Shown: one piece after another, positions 28,157 through 34,960 of the stretch | Layout of the letters: every line of letters starts with the position of its first letter | How positions within the stretch are numbered: the stretch's first letter is position 1 | Assembly (NCBI RefSeq): GCF_036231905.1 | Contig: NZ_JAZARE010000007.1 | Coordinates: 248,001 to 312,000 of the forward strand | DNA from: CAMLIZ01 sp036231905 | GTDB lineage: Bacteria; Pseudomonadota; Gammaproteobacteria; Burkholderiales; Burkholderiaceae_C | DNA: 64,000 nucleotides | Direction of reading: 5' to 3' | Notes under the pieces: generated by a model | Told to the model about the DNA's origin: nothing | The model's database searches: none | What the model saw: only the letters and a program-made list of their open reading frames with translations | Program-made: the position numbers and the translations under genes

Positions 28157-28780
28157 CTAGGCCTTGGCCTGCGCCGGGCTGAGCCCTTCGGCCTGCAGTG
28201 CGCGCTGCACCGCCGGGCGGGCAGCCACCCGCTCCATGAAACGCGCCATGTGCTCGAAGCCGGCCAGGTCCACCTGCATCGGCGCGGCCCAGCGTGTCAC
28301 CACGTACAGGTAGGCATCCGCCGCGCCGAAATCCTGGCCCAGCAGGTAGGGCCGGCTCGCCAGCGCCTGGTCCACGAAGCGGAAGCGGTCGGCCAGCTTC
28401 AGCCGCATCAACGCCTTGGCCTCCTCCGGCATGGCCGGATTGAACAGCACGCCGAAGCCCTTGTGCAGCTCGGCGGTGATGTAGTTCAGCCACTCCATCA
28501 GCCGGTAGCGCTCCAGCGTGCCGGCCGGTGGCGCCAGGCGCTTGTGCGGCACCTGGTCGGCAATCCATTGCACGATGGCCGGCCCTTCGGTCAGGCGCTG
28601 CCCATCGTCGAACTCCAAGGTGGGCACATAGCCCTTCGGGTTGATCTGGTAGTAGTCGCTGCCGTCGGCGAGCTTGTGGGTCTTGGTGCTCGCCAGGTGG
28701 GCCTCGAACGGCATCTCGGCTTCGTGGAGCAGGATGTGCGGCGAGAGGGAACAGGCACCAGGGCTGTAGTAGAGCTTCAT
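28157..28780 (-). CDS. Beta-class glutathione S-transferase
   Basis: 207 residues, close to E. coli GstA (201). Starts MKLYYSPGACSL with the beta-class Cys10. The Pro of the GSH site lies in GYVPTLEF, followed by LTEGPAIVQWI. The C-terminal helical domain contains DFGAADAYLYVV (N-capping box). Conjugates glutathione to electrophiles. The ATG at 28780 is set by the N-terminal motif. Divergent from the glutaredoxin-like gene. Confidence 0.92.
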   Translation of the reverse strand: MKLYYSPGACSLSPHILLHEAEMPFEAHLASTKTHKLADGSDYYQINPKGYVPTLEFDDGQRLTEGPAIVQWIADQVPHKRLAPPAGTLERYRLMEWLNYITAELHKGFGVLFNPAMPEEAKALMRLKLADRFRFVDQALASRPYLLGQDFGAADAYLYVVTRWAAPMQVDLAGFEHMARFMERVAARPAVQRALQAEGLSPAQAKA

Positions 28781-28886
28781 GGGGGACTCCTCGATGAACG
28801 CGGCAAGGGTGCTGCAGGCTGCGTGCCCGCGCCGCGGCCAGCGCCGCCGACGACGCGGGTTACCCTTCGCCCCGGAGGTGCGCCCC

Positions 28887-29261
28887 ATGCCACGCAGCGT
28901 TCTCGATGAATCCCAGATCCACCCGGCGATCCGCGCCCGGGTGGCCGGCCACCATGCCGACGTGGTGGCCGACGTGCAGCGCGCGATCGCGCAGCATGCG
29001 GTGGTGGTGGTCGGCATGGCGCAGAACCCGCATCCGCGCCGCGCCAGGCGCCTGCTGCAGGCGGCCGGCATCCCGTTCCACTACATGGAGTACGGCAGCT
29101 ACCTCGGCGAATGGCGGCGCCGCAACGCGCTGAAGATGTGGACCGGCTGGCCTACCCTGCCGATGATCTTCGTGCGCGGGCAACTGATCGGCGGCGCCGA
29201 CGACCTGCAGCGCCTGCTGGACAGCGGCGAGCTGAAGCAGCTGCTCGCCAAGACCCCGTGA
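28887..29261 (+). CDS. Glutaredoxin-fold protein without cysteine
   Basis: 124 residues of monothiol glutaredoxin shape. The beta strand AVVVVGMAQNP leads into helix HPRRARRLLQAAGIP where active glutaredoxins have CPxC or CGFS. The cis-Pro GSH-binding segment GWPTLPMIFV and the GGADDLQRLLDSGEL ending are intact. There is no cysteine anywhere in the protein, so thiol catalysis is impossible; a GSH-binding or regulatory role is the likely alternative. Start ATG at 28887 with GGAGG upstream (Pro-Arg-Ser-Val follows). It sits opposite a GST gene. Confidence 0.82.
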   Translation: MPRSVLDESQIHPAIRARVAGHHADVVADVQRAIAQHAVVVVGMAQNPHPRRARRLLQAAGIPFHYMEYGSYLGEWRRRNALKMWTGWPTLPMIFVRGQLIGGADDLQRLLDSGELKQLLAKTP

Positions 29262-29367
29262 GCACCGGCCGTTGATGACAGCGGTTCCGCCGTTCATCCG
29301 CGCACCGCAGCGGCCAGGCCAGCCGCGCTTTCACAATGCGGCCGCTGCCACTGCCGCCCTCACATCC

Positions 29368-30882
29368 ATGGTCCGATTGAACCCTTGCCGCCTCCTGCTG
29401 CTGCTCGCCTGCATGGCGCTGCCGGCGTCCGCGGCCGATGCCGGCCTCGCGCCCTGCCGCCTGCGCGGGCTGGCGCACGAGGCGCTGTGCGGCGTGCTCC
29501 AGCGCCCGCTGGACCCGGCCCAGCCGCAGGGCCGCCAGATCGAGCTGCACTACGCCGTGGTGCCGGCGCTGGCGCGCAACAAGAAGCCGGACCCGGTGTT
29601 CTTTTTTGCGGGCGGGCCGGGGCAGAGTGCGATCGAGCTGGCCGGGCCGCTGGCCGCGGCGCATTCGCGCTTCCTCAACCGGCGCGACCTGGTGCTGGTG
29701 GACCAGCGCGGCACCGGCCGCAGCGCGCCGCTGAAGTGCGACGATGACGATGCCGGCCGCCCGCTGGCCCAGGCGCTGGACCCGGCGCAGCAGCAGCGCC
29801 AGCTTGCCGCCTGCCGGGATGCACTGCAGCGCCTGCCGCATGGCGACCTGCGCTTCTACACGACCACCCTCGCGATGCAGGATGCCGACGCGGTGCGCCA
29901 GGCCCTCGGCGTGGAGCGTTTCAACGCGATCGGCGCCTCCTACGGCACGCGCGCGGTGCTGGAGTACATGCGGCAGTTTCCGCAGCGGGTGCGGCGGGCC
30001 GTGATCGATGGCGTGGCGCCACCCGACATGGTGCTGCCGGCCGCGTTTTCCACCGACAACCAGGCTGCGCTGGACAGTGTGTTCAGTGCCTGCGAGGCCG
30101 ACCCCGCGTGTGCGGCGCGTTATCCGCAGCTGCGCGCGCGCTGGCACGGGCTGCTGGAGAGCCTGCCGCGCGCGGTGAGCTTTCCCCAGCCGCTCACCGG
30201 ACAACGGGAGACCGTGCTGCTGCAGCGCGACCTGCTGCTGTCCATGGTGCGCCAGCCACTCTACGTGCCGGCGCTGGCCGCCGGCCTGCCCAACGCCATC
30301 GCCGAGGCTTCGGCCGGGCGCTTCGATGCACTGGCGGCACTGGCAAGTGCCTTGCAGGGCCGGCACAAGGCCATGGCGATGTCCGAGGGCATGCACTTCT
30401 CTGTCGTGTGCGCCGAGGATGTGCCGCGGCTGGATGCCGCCACCGACTCACCGGGCGCGGACTTCCGCACCGGCTTTGCGCAGCTGTACCGCCAGGTGTG
30501 TGCGCAATGGCCGCGCGGCGAGGTTCCGACGGCCTTCTACCGCATGCCGGTGGCACGGGGCGCGACCCTGCTGCTGTCGGGCGCCAGCGATCCGGTCACG
30601 CCGCCGCGGCATGCCGAGCGGGCGGCCAAGGCGCTGGGCCCCAAGGCGCGCCACCTGGTCGTGCCGCATGCCGGCCATGGGGTGATGGGCATCGGCTGCC
30701 TGCGCGACGTGGTGTACCGCTTCGTGGACGCCGAGACCGACGATGCCGCGCTCAAACTCGATGCACGCTGCGTGGGCGAGCTGCCGCGTCCGCCGGCCTT
30801 CATGCCGCTGCTGCCGCCGGCACCCGCCGCCTCGGCGGCCACCGTGACACCGGTGGCACCCGCCGCCCGGAGGCAGCCATGA
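29368..30882 (+). CDS. Exported S33-type alpha/beta hydrolase
   Basis: 504 residues with a signal peptide (MVRLNPCRLLLLLACMALPASAA). Peptidase S33/TAP features: FFFAGGPGQSAIE, LVDQRGTGRSAPL, nucleophile IGASYGTRAVLEY, Asp in LLLSGASDPVTPP and His in PHAGHGVMG. Cysteines typical of a secreted protein are present (SACEADPACAARY). Probably a tripeptidyl- or prolyl-aminopeptidase-like enzyme of the envelope. The last codon overlaps the ABC ATPase start (ATGA), so the three genes form one operon. Confidence 0.85.
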   Translation: MVRLNPCRLLLLLACMALPASAADAGLAPCRLRGLAHEALCGVLQRPLDPAQPQGRQIELHYAVVPALARNKKPDPVFFFAGGPGQSAIELAGPLAAAHSRFLNRRDLVLVDQRGTGRSAPLKCDDDDAGRPLAQALDPAQQQRQLAACRDALQRLPHGDLRFYTTTLAMQDADAVRQALGVERFNAIGASYGTRAVLEYMRQFPQRVRRAVIDGVAPPDMVLPAAFSTDNQAALDSVFSACEADPACAARYPQLRARWHGLLESLPRAVSFPQPLTGQRETVLLQRDLLLSMVRQPLYVPALAAGLPNAIAEASAGRFDALAALASALQGRHKAMAMSEGMHFSVVCAEDVPRLDAATDSPGADFRTGFAQLYRQVCAQWPRGEVPTAFYRMPVARGATLLLSGASDPVTPPRHAERAAKALGPKARHLVVPHAGHGVMGIGCLRDVVYRFVDAETDDAALKLDARCVGELPRPPAFMPLLPPAPAASAATVTPVAPAARRQP

Positions 30883-31673
30883 TCGAGGTGCAGCAACTGG
30901 CCAAGCGCTTCAGCCACGGGCGCGGCCGCAAGGCCGGCACGGTGCGTGCGGTGGATGGGGTGTCGTTCACCGCGCCCGACGCGTGCATCACCGGGCTGCT
31001 GGGCCCCAACGGCGCCGGTAAGACGACCACGCTGCGCATGGTGGCCGCACTCGTGCGGCCGGACGCCGGCCGCGTCGTGGTGGACGGCATCGACGTGGCT
31101 GCCCGCCCGCGCGAGGCGCTCGCCCGCATGGGCGTGCTCAGCGACGCACGCGGGCTGTACCCGCGCCTCACCGCACGCGAGAACATCGTCTACTACGGCC
31201 GCCTGCACGGCATGCGCGACGAGGCCGCACAGGCGCGTGCACAAACGCTGGCCGACATGCTGGAGATGCGTGCGCTGCTGGACCGCCGCACCGAGGGCTT
31301 CAGCCAGGGCGAACGCATGAAGACCGCGCTGGCGCGCGCGCTGGTTCATGACCCCGCCAACATCATCCTCGACGAGCCCACCAATGGGCTGGACGTGCTG
31401 GCCACCCGCAGCCTGCGCGAGGCCTTGCGCAGGCTGCGCGACGACCATGGCAAGTGCATCGTGTTCTCCACCCACATCATGCAGGAGGTGGAGCGCCTGT
31501 GCGATCAGGTGGTGGTCGTCTCGCATGGGCGCACGGTGGCGCAGGGCACGGTGGCCGAGCTGTGCGTGCGCGCCGGCCATGACGACTTTGAAGAGACCTT
31601 CGTGCGCCTGGCCTTCACGCCGCAGGAGCAGGCCGAAGGCGGCGCCGTGGTTGCGATGGGGAGCAAGGCATGA
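30879..31673 (+). CDS. ABC transporter ATP-binding protein, NatA type
   Basis: 264 residues. Walker A GPNGAGKTT (about 43-51), ABC signature FSQGERMKTALARAL, Walker B NIILDEPTNGLDV and the switch His in FSTHIMQEVE. The arrangement and partner match NatA of the sodium-extruding NatAB exporter. Coupled at both ends by ATGA overlaps, to the S33 hydrolase upstream and the permease downstream. Confidence 0.92.
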   Translation: MIEVQQLAKRFSHGRGRKAGTVRAVDGVSFTAPDACITGLLGPNGAGKTTTLRMVAALVRPDAGRVVVDGIDVAARPREALARMGVLSDARGLYPRLTARENIVYYGRLHGMRDEAAQARAQTLADMLEMRALLDRRTEGFSQGERMKTALARALVHDPANIILDEPTNGLDVLATRSLREALRRLRDDHGKCIVFSTHIMQEVERLCDQVVVVSHGRTVAQGTVAELCVRAGHDDFEETFVRLAFTPQEQAEGGAVVAMGSKA

Positions 31674-32833
31674 AGGCCGCCTGGACCGTGTTCTGCAAGG
31701 AGCTCATCGATGCGCTGCGCGACCGCCGCACGCTCATGATGGTGATGCTGTCCTCGGTGGCGATGGGGCCTGTGCTGCTGGTGGCCTTGTCGGCGCTGGT
31801 GGCGCAGATGGAAGAGCGTGCCGAGCAGCGCCAGCTGCTGGTGGCCGGCATGGAGCGTGCACCCACGCTGCGCAACTACCTGCAGCGCCAGACTTACACC
31901 ATCCAGGCCGCGCCGGCGGACTACGAGGAGCAGTTGCGCAAGAGCCGCCTCGCCCACCCGGTGGTGGTGATCCCTCCCGAGTTCGAGGCCGAGCTCGCGC
32001 GCGGCGAGTCGCCGCTGGTGGAGGTGGTGAGCAGCAGCGCCAACCAGCGCGCGCAAGGCGGCGTGGGCCGGGTGGCGCAGCTGCTGCGTGGCTTCACCAG
32101 CGAGCAGGCCACCTTGCGCCTGACCGCGCGGGGCGTGGCCCCTGCGCTGCTGGAGGTGCTGCAGGTGCAGGACCGCGACCTCGCCAATCCGCAGACCCGC
32201 GCCGCCCAGCTCACCGGCATGCTGCCGTTCTTTGTGCTGATGGCCGTGCTCTATGGCGCGCTCAACGCGGCGCTGGATACCACGGCCGGCGAGCGCGAAC
32301 GTGGATCGCTGGAGCCGCTGCTGATGAACCCGGCCTCGCGCTGGGCGCTGGTGGTGGGCAAGTGGGGGGCGGTCGCGAGCGTGGGCATGTTGATCGCGGT
32401 GCTGTCGTGTTTCAGCTTCCTTCCGGGCCAGTGGCTGCTGCGCAGCGAGTCGCTGGCGGCGCTGTTCCAGTACGGCCTGCGCGAAGCGGGCCTGTTCCTG
32501 GTGCTGCTGGTGCCGCTGGCCGCGGCACTGTCGGCCCTGATGATGGCGGTGGCCATCCGCTGCAAGACCTTCAAGGAAGCGCAGGCCAACAACACCGTGA
32601 TCATGCTCGGCGCCTCGTTGCTGCCGCTGATGACCTTGTTCAACCAGGAGGGCGAACAGCCCTGGCATCTGTGGGTGCCCGCACTCGCGCAGACCACGCT
32701 GATGAACCGCGTGCTCAAGGGCGAGGCCTTCGGCGCGCTGGATGCGCTGGTGCCGCTGGCGGTGAGCGCCGTGGTCGCCGCGCTGTGCCTGGCCTTCGTG
32801 GCGCGGCAGCTGAAGCAGGCGGCGCTGCGCTGA
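31670..32833 (+). CDS. ABC-2 type permease, NatB type
   Basis: 387 residues. One N-terminal membrane helix (about 21-45), a periplasmic domain (about 46-180) and a C-terminal group of five or so helices starting LTGMLPFFVLMAVLYG. The cytoplasmic GERERGSLEPLLMNPASR loop is the hallmark of ABC-2/NatB permeases. Together with the preceding ATPase it forms an exporter; sodium is the classic substrate, but NatB-like permeases also export other compounds. Confidence 0.9.
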   Translation: MKAAWTVFCKELIDALRDRRTLMMVMLSSVAMGPVLLVALSALVAQMEERAEQRQLLVAGMERAPTLRNYLQRQTYTIQAAPADYEEQLRKSRLAHPVVVIPPEFEAELARGESPLVEVVSSSANQRAQGGVGRVAQLLRGFTSEQATLRLTARGVAPALLEVLQVQDRDLANPQTRAAQLTGMLPFFVLMAVLYGALNAALDTTAGERERGSLEPLLMNPASRWALVVGKWGAVASVGMLIAVLSCFSFLPGQWLLRSESLAALFQYGLREAGLFLVLLVPLAAALSALMMAVAIRCKTFKEAQANNTVIMLGASLLPLMTLFNQEGEQPWHLWVPALAQTTLMNRVLKGEAFGALDALVPLAVSAVVAALCLAFVARQLKQAALR

Positions 32834-32947
32834 AAGGGCGGCGTCGGTCGCAGCCGCGTGGCGCACCCGGGCCGCGCGGTACGGCCGCTCAGTGCCTGGT
32901 CACGCCCGGCTCATGGCGCGGCAGGGCTCTGCAGCCCGAACCGCGGC

Positions 32948-33382
32948 TCAGTGCGCCGCGGCGCGGTAACTCACGGCAGCCGCGCGGCTCACTGGAACGC
33001 GGCTGGGGCGCTCGTCCTGAAACGAGAGCGCACGCTGCACTTCGTCCTGCCAGGGCAGGGCGTGCACGATCTGGTTGAGATGGCGGGCGGCTTCCCAGGC
33101 GGTGAGCACCTCGCCCTCCGGGCCCAGCAGGCGCAGATTGGTGACCACCGACATCGGGTCGGCCATGGCCACGATGCCAGGCATCACCTGCACCCAGTCC
33201 CATGCGACACCGGCTTCGCCATCGCTGGACGAGCCGCTCCAGACCGTCTGCCCGGAGAACGGCGTGGCATTGTTCCCGGGACTCAGCACCCGCGTGCCGA
33301 GATGGAACAATTGAAGCTTGCCGGAAGCGTTCGCCTGCCACAATACTGGCGGCCAGGCGCGCAAGGTCCACGGAGGGGTCAT
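32948..33382 (-). CDS. RsaM-like quorum-sensing modulator (DUF4902-type)
   Basis: 144 residues from the ATG at 33382, with AGGA 8 bases upstream; a second ATG 3 codons earlier is possible. The pattern FSGQTVWSGSSSDGEAGVAW, then VAMADPMSVVTNLRLLG, TAWEAARHLNQIVHALPWQ and VQRAL follows the RsaM family, which lies between or beside luxI and luxR genes in Burkholderia and Pseudomonas and dampens AHL signalling. Cytoplasmic, no known catalytic motif. It is divergent from a LuxR gene with a lux-box-like dyad between them. Family call from pattern memory. Confidence 0.7.
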   Translation of the reverse strand: MTPPWTLRAWPPVLWQANASGKLQLFHLGTRVLSPGNNATPFSGQTVWSGSSSDGEAGVAWDWVQVMPGIVAMADPMSVVTNLRLLGPEGEVLTAWEAARHLNQIVHALPWQDEVQRALSFQDERPSRVPVSRAAAVSYRAAAH

Positions 33383-33440
33383 GGTGTACATCCTGTCTGT
33401 GTATGACCGAAGTTTTCGGCACCCGGGCTCCGCTTTCCAG

Positions 33441-33456
33441 CTGTAAACCTTGTCAG
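33441..33456. promoter_or_regulatory. Lux-box-like dyad between rsaM-like gene and luxR
   Basis: CTGTAAACCTTGTCAG: a 16-base imperfect dyad (CTG..AA..TT..CAG) similar to AHL-LuxR boxes of Burkholderia. It lies 59 bases upstream of the RsaM-like start and 66 bases upstream of the luxR start, in a position to control either. The same stretch also holds CCGAA-GTT-TTCGG (perfect 5-bp repeat). Confidence 0.45.
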
Positions 33457-33521
33457 GGCACTCGTTCGAGGCCCCGCGCATCAACAGAAAGTCATACCGT
33501 CGAATGCTGCAGGGTGGATAC

Positions 33522-34217
33522 ATGTCGGTGCTGCAGGCCCGGGACCGCAATGAGTTCCGGGACGAGGTGGTGCGCTTCACGCGCCAGCTCGGGTTCGAGC
33601 GCATGGCGGCGCTCACGGTGGTGGACCAGAGCATCGGCCAGTCGCAGTTCATCGTGGTCGACAACGCGCCCGAGGCCTATGCCGGCGTCTCCAGCGATCC
33701 CACCAAGAGCCGGCTCGATCCGGTGTTGCAGCACACCAAACACCACAGCGTGCCCATCGTGTGGAACCGCGACACCTACCGTCAGAAAGGCCTGACGGAG
33801 CTATGGGAAGAGCAGGCGCAATACGGCTACGCCACCGGCATCGCGATGGTGCTGCACATGCCGGAGGGGCGCCACTTCGGCCTGGGCGTGGTGCGGGACC
33901 AGGCGTTGCCCGCCGACCCCTCCGAGCTCACCCGCATCGTGGCCGACCTGCAGCTGTTCACCGTGTGTGCCCAGGAGGCCGCGCTGCGCCTGCTGGTGCC
34001 GCCCACGCTGCAGCCGGAGCGCCCGGCGCTCACGCCGCGCGAGCTCGAAGCGCTGCGCTGGACGATGGAAGGCAAGACCGCCTGGGAAGTGGGCGCGATC
34101 CTGGGCATCAGTGAACGTACCGCGGTGCTGCACGTGAACAACGCGATGCACAAGCTGGGCTGCGTGAACAAGCACCAGGCCGTGGTGAAGGCGCTCAAGC
34201 TCGGCCTGATTCACTGA
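33522..34217 (+). CDS. LuxR-family AHL-type transcriptional regulator
   Basis: 231 residues from the ATG at 33522 (AGGGTGG upstream). Upstream ATG at 33504 and TTG at 33450 are alternatives. N-terminal autoinducer-binding domain: the conserved Asp-Pro (RLDPVLQH) and Trp (PIVWN) of the AHL pocket are present, and FGLGVVRD supplies the Gly. The residues aligned to TraR Trp57 and Tyr61 read Tyr and Ser, so ligand range may differ. C-terminal LuxR helix-turn-helix: LTPRELEALRWTMEGKTAWE, then ILGISERTAVLHVNNAMHKL. No luxI lies in the window. A good lux box follows 28 bases past its stop. Confidence 0.92.
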   Translation: MSVLQARDRNEFRDEVVRFTRQLGFERMAALTVVDQSIGQSQFIVVDNAPEAYAGVSSDPTKSRLDPVLQHTKHHSVPIVWNRDTYRQKGLTELWEEQAQYGYATGIAMVLHMPEGRHFGLGVVRDQALPADPSELTRIVADLQLFTVCAQEAALRLLVPPTLQPERPALTPRELEALRWTMEGKTAWEVGAILGISERTAVLHVNNAMHKLGCVNKHQAVVKALKLGLIH

Positions 34218-34244
34218 GCCGCGTGACCTCGGTGCGAATGCACC

Positions 34245-34260
34245 CTGTAAGGTCTGACAG
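34245..34260 (+). promoter_or_regulatory. Lux box preceding the mini-gene
   Basis: CTGTAAGGTCTGACAG: perfect outer dyad CTGT-N8-ACAG with further inner matches (AG/CT). This is the essential element of LuxR-AHL operators. If it acts at the classical centre of -42.5, transcription would start near 34295. A weak -10-like GGAATACAG lies at 34285-34293. It is the best-conserved regulatory signal near luxR and is downstream of it, not upstream. Confidence 0.65.
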
Positions 34261-34295
34261 TACCCCCGCGTCGCATCCGCTGCTGGAATACAGGT

Positions 34296-34317
34296 CATGC
34301 GCAAGACATGCGCAAGA
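34296..34317 (+). repeat. Tandem 11-base direct repeat
   Basis: CATGCGCAAGA occurs twice back to back (34296-34306 and 34307-34317), right at the predicted transcript start and upstream of the mini-gene ribosome-binding site. Possible target for a regulator or RNA-binding protein; origin by slippage is equally possible. Confidence 0.7.
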
Positions 34318-34339
34318 TCCCCCAAACCGGAGCAGCGCC

Positions 34340-34399
34340 ATGCAGATCGTCCACACCGTTTCCCACACCACCGACTTTCCGCGTACCGGCGGCTGGTAA
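34340..34399 (+). CDS. Lux-box-preceded 19-residue peptide
   Basis: ATG, 19 sense codons and TAA; peptide MQIVHTVSHTTDFPRTGGW. A GGAG ribosome-binding site ends 7 bases before the ATG. The ORF lies between a lux box (34245-34260) and an intrinsic terminator (34524-34560), so the whole looks like one dedicated small transcript of about 265 bases. The peptide is polar with two His, one Arg and a Gly-Gly-Trp end; no signal peptide or membrane helix. It could be a signalling or modified peptide, or a leader peptide on a small regulatory RNA. No precursor-modifying enzyme lies next to it. I do not recognise the family. Confidence 0.5.
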   Translation: MQIVHTVSHTTDFPRTGGW

Positions 34400-34523
34400 A
34401 GCCTTTTGCTCCGCGCACTGTCGTTGCGCGGGGCCCCTGGTGTCCTTGCCGGCCGGCTGTTCGTAGCGGTCGTCCGGTTCCGGACAGGTTCGGCCCAGCC
34501 CGCTCGGCCGGCCCCTCTCTTTG

Positions 34524-34560
34524 AAGCGCCTCCTGCCTTGTGCAGCGGGCGCTTTTTTTT
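34524..34560 (+). terminator. Rho-independent terminator of the mini-gene
   Basis: AAGCGCC (34524-34530) pairs with GGCGCTT (34548-34554), with inner pairing TGC/GCA around CTTGT, followed by eight T residues (34553-34560). The T run is on the plus strand only, so it terminates a plus-strand transcript. It lies 125 bases after the 19-codon ORF and 343 bases after luxR. Confidence 0.88.
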
Positions 34561-34562
34561 GG

Positions 34563-34844
34563 TCACGCCGGCTGCTGGGTCGCCGGCGCCGTCTGCTGTT
34601 CCAGGTGGCCCAGCCACGCCATCGCCTGCTCACGCGAGCCCGCACACAGGTCGGGGCTCGGCCTCAAGGACAGGCACACCGCCGGGCGCTCGGGCTGGCC
34701 GAACAGGCGGCAACGCTGCTCGGCATCCAGCTGCACGCAAGGCTCGCCCGCGGGTTTGCCGTCGGGCATGCCCGGGATGGGCGATGAGATTGATGGTGCA
34801 GTGCAGCATGCGCCGCACCGCGGGCGGCAGTGCATGGCGGACAT
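34563..34844 (-). CDS. YkgJ-family cysteine cluster protein
   Basis: 93 residues from the ATG at 34844 (GCAGGGA upstream). Cysteine pattern C-x3-CGACC-x24-C-x8-C-x11-C-x8-C: HCRPRCGACCTAPSI, then GEPCVQL, RCRLFG, AVCLSL and DLCAG. This is the conserved metal (zinc or iron) cluster family, UPF0153-like. Its C-terminal tail ends just before the T run of the convergent mini-gene terminator. Function unknown. Confidence 0.85.
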   Translation of the reverse strand: MSAMHCRPRCGACCTAPSISSPIPGMPDGKPAGEPCVQLDAEQRCRLFGQPERPAVCLSLRPSPDLCAGSREQAMAWLGHLEQQTAPATQQPA

Positions 34845-34960
34845 TATTCCCTGCCGGGCCCTGCGATCCCGGCCGGCGTCATGACGCCCGAGGTGGCGCC
34901 GCCTAAAATCGACGGTTTGCCGACGCAATCTCGTGTCGTGCTGGAAGCGGGTGGCCCAAG

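Noticed and set aside
34297..34524. 75-codon open frame between the lux box and the terminator, different frame from the 19-residue peptide
   Set aside because: Composition is Arg/Pro-rich like other shadow frames in this DNA, there is no ribosome-binding site, and the shorter ORF has one. It would need a leaderless start near 34297, so it is not fully excluded.
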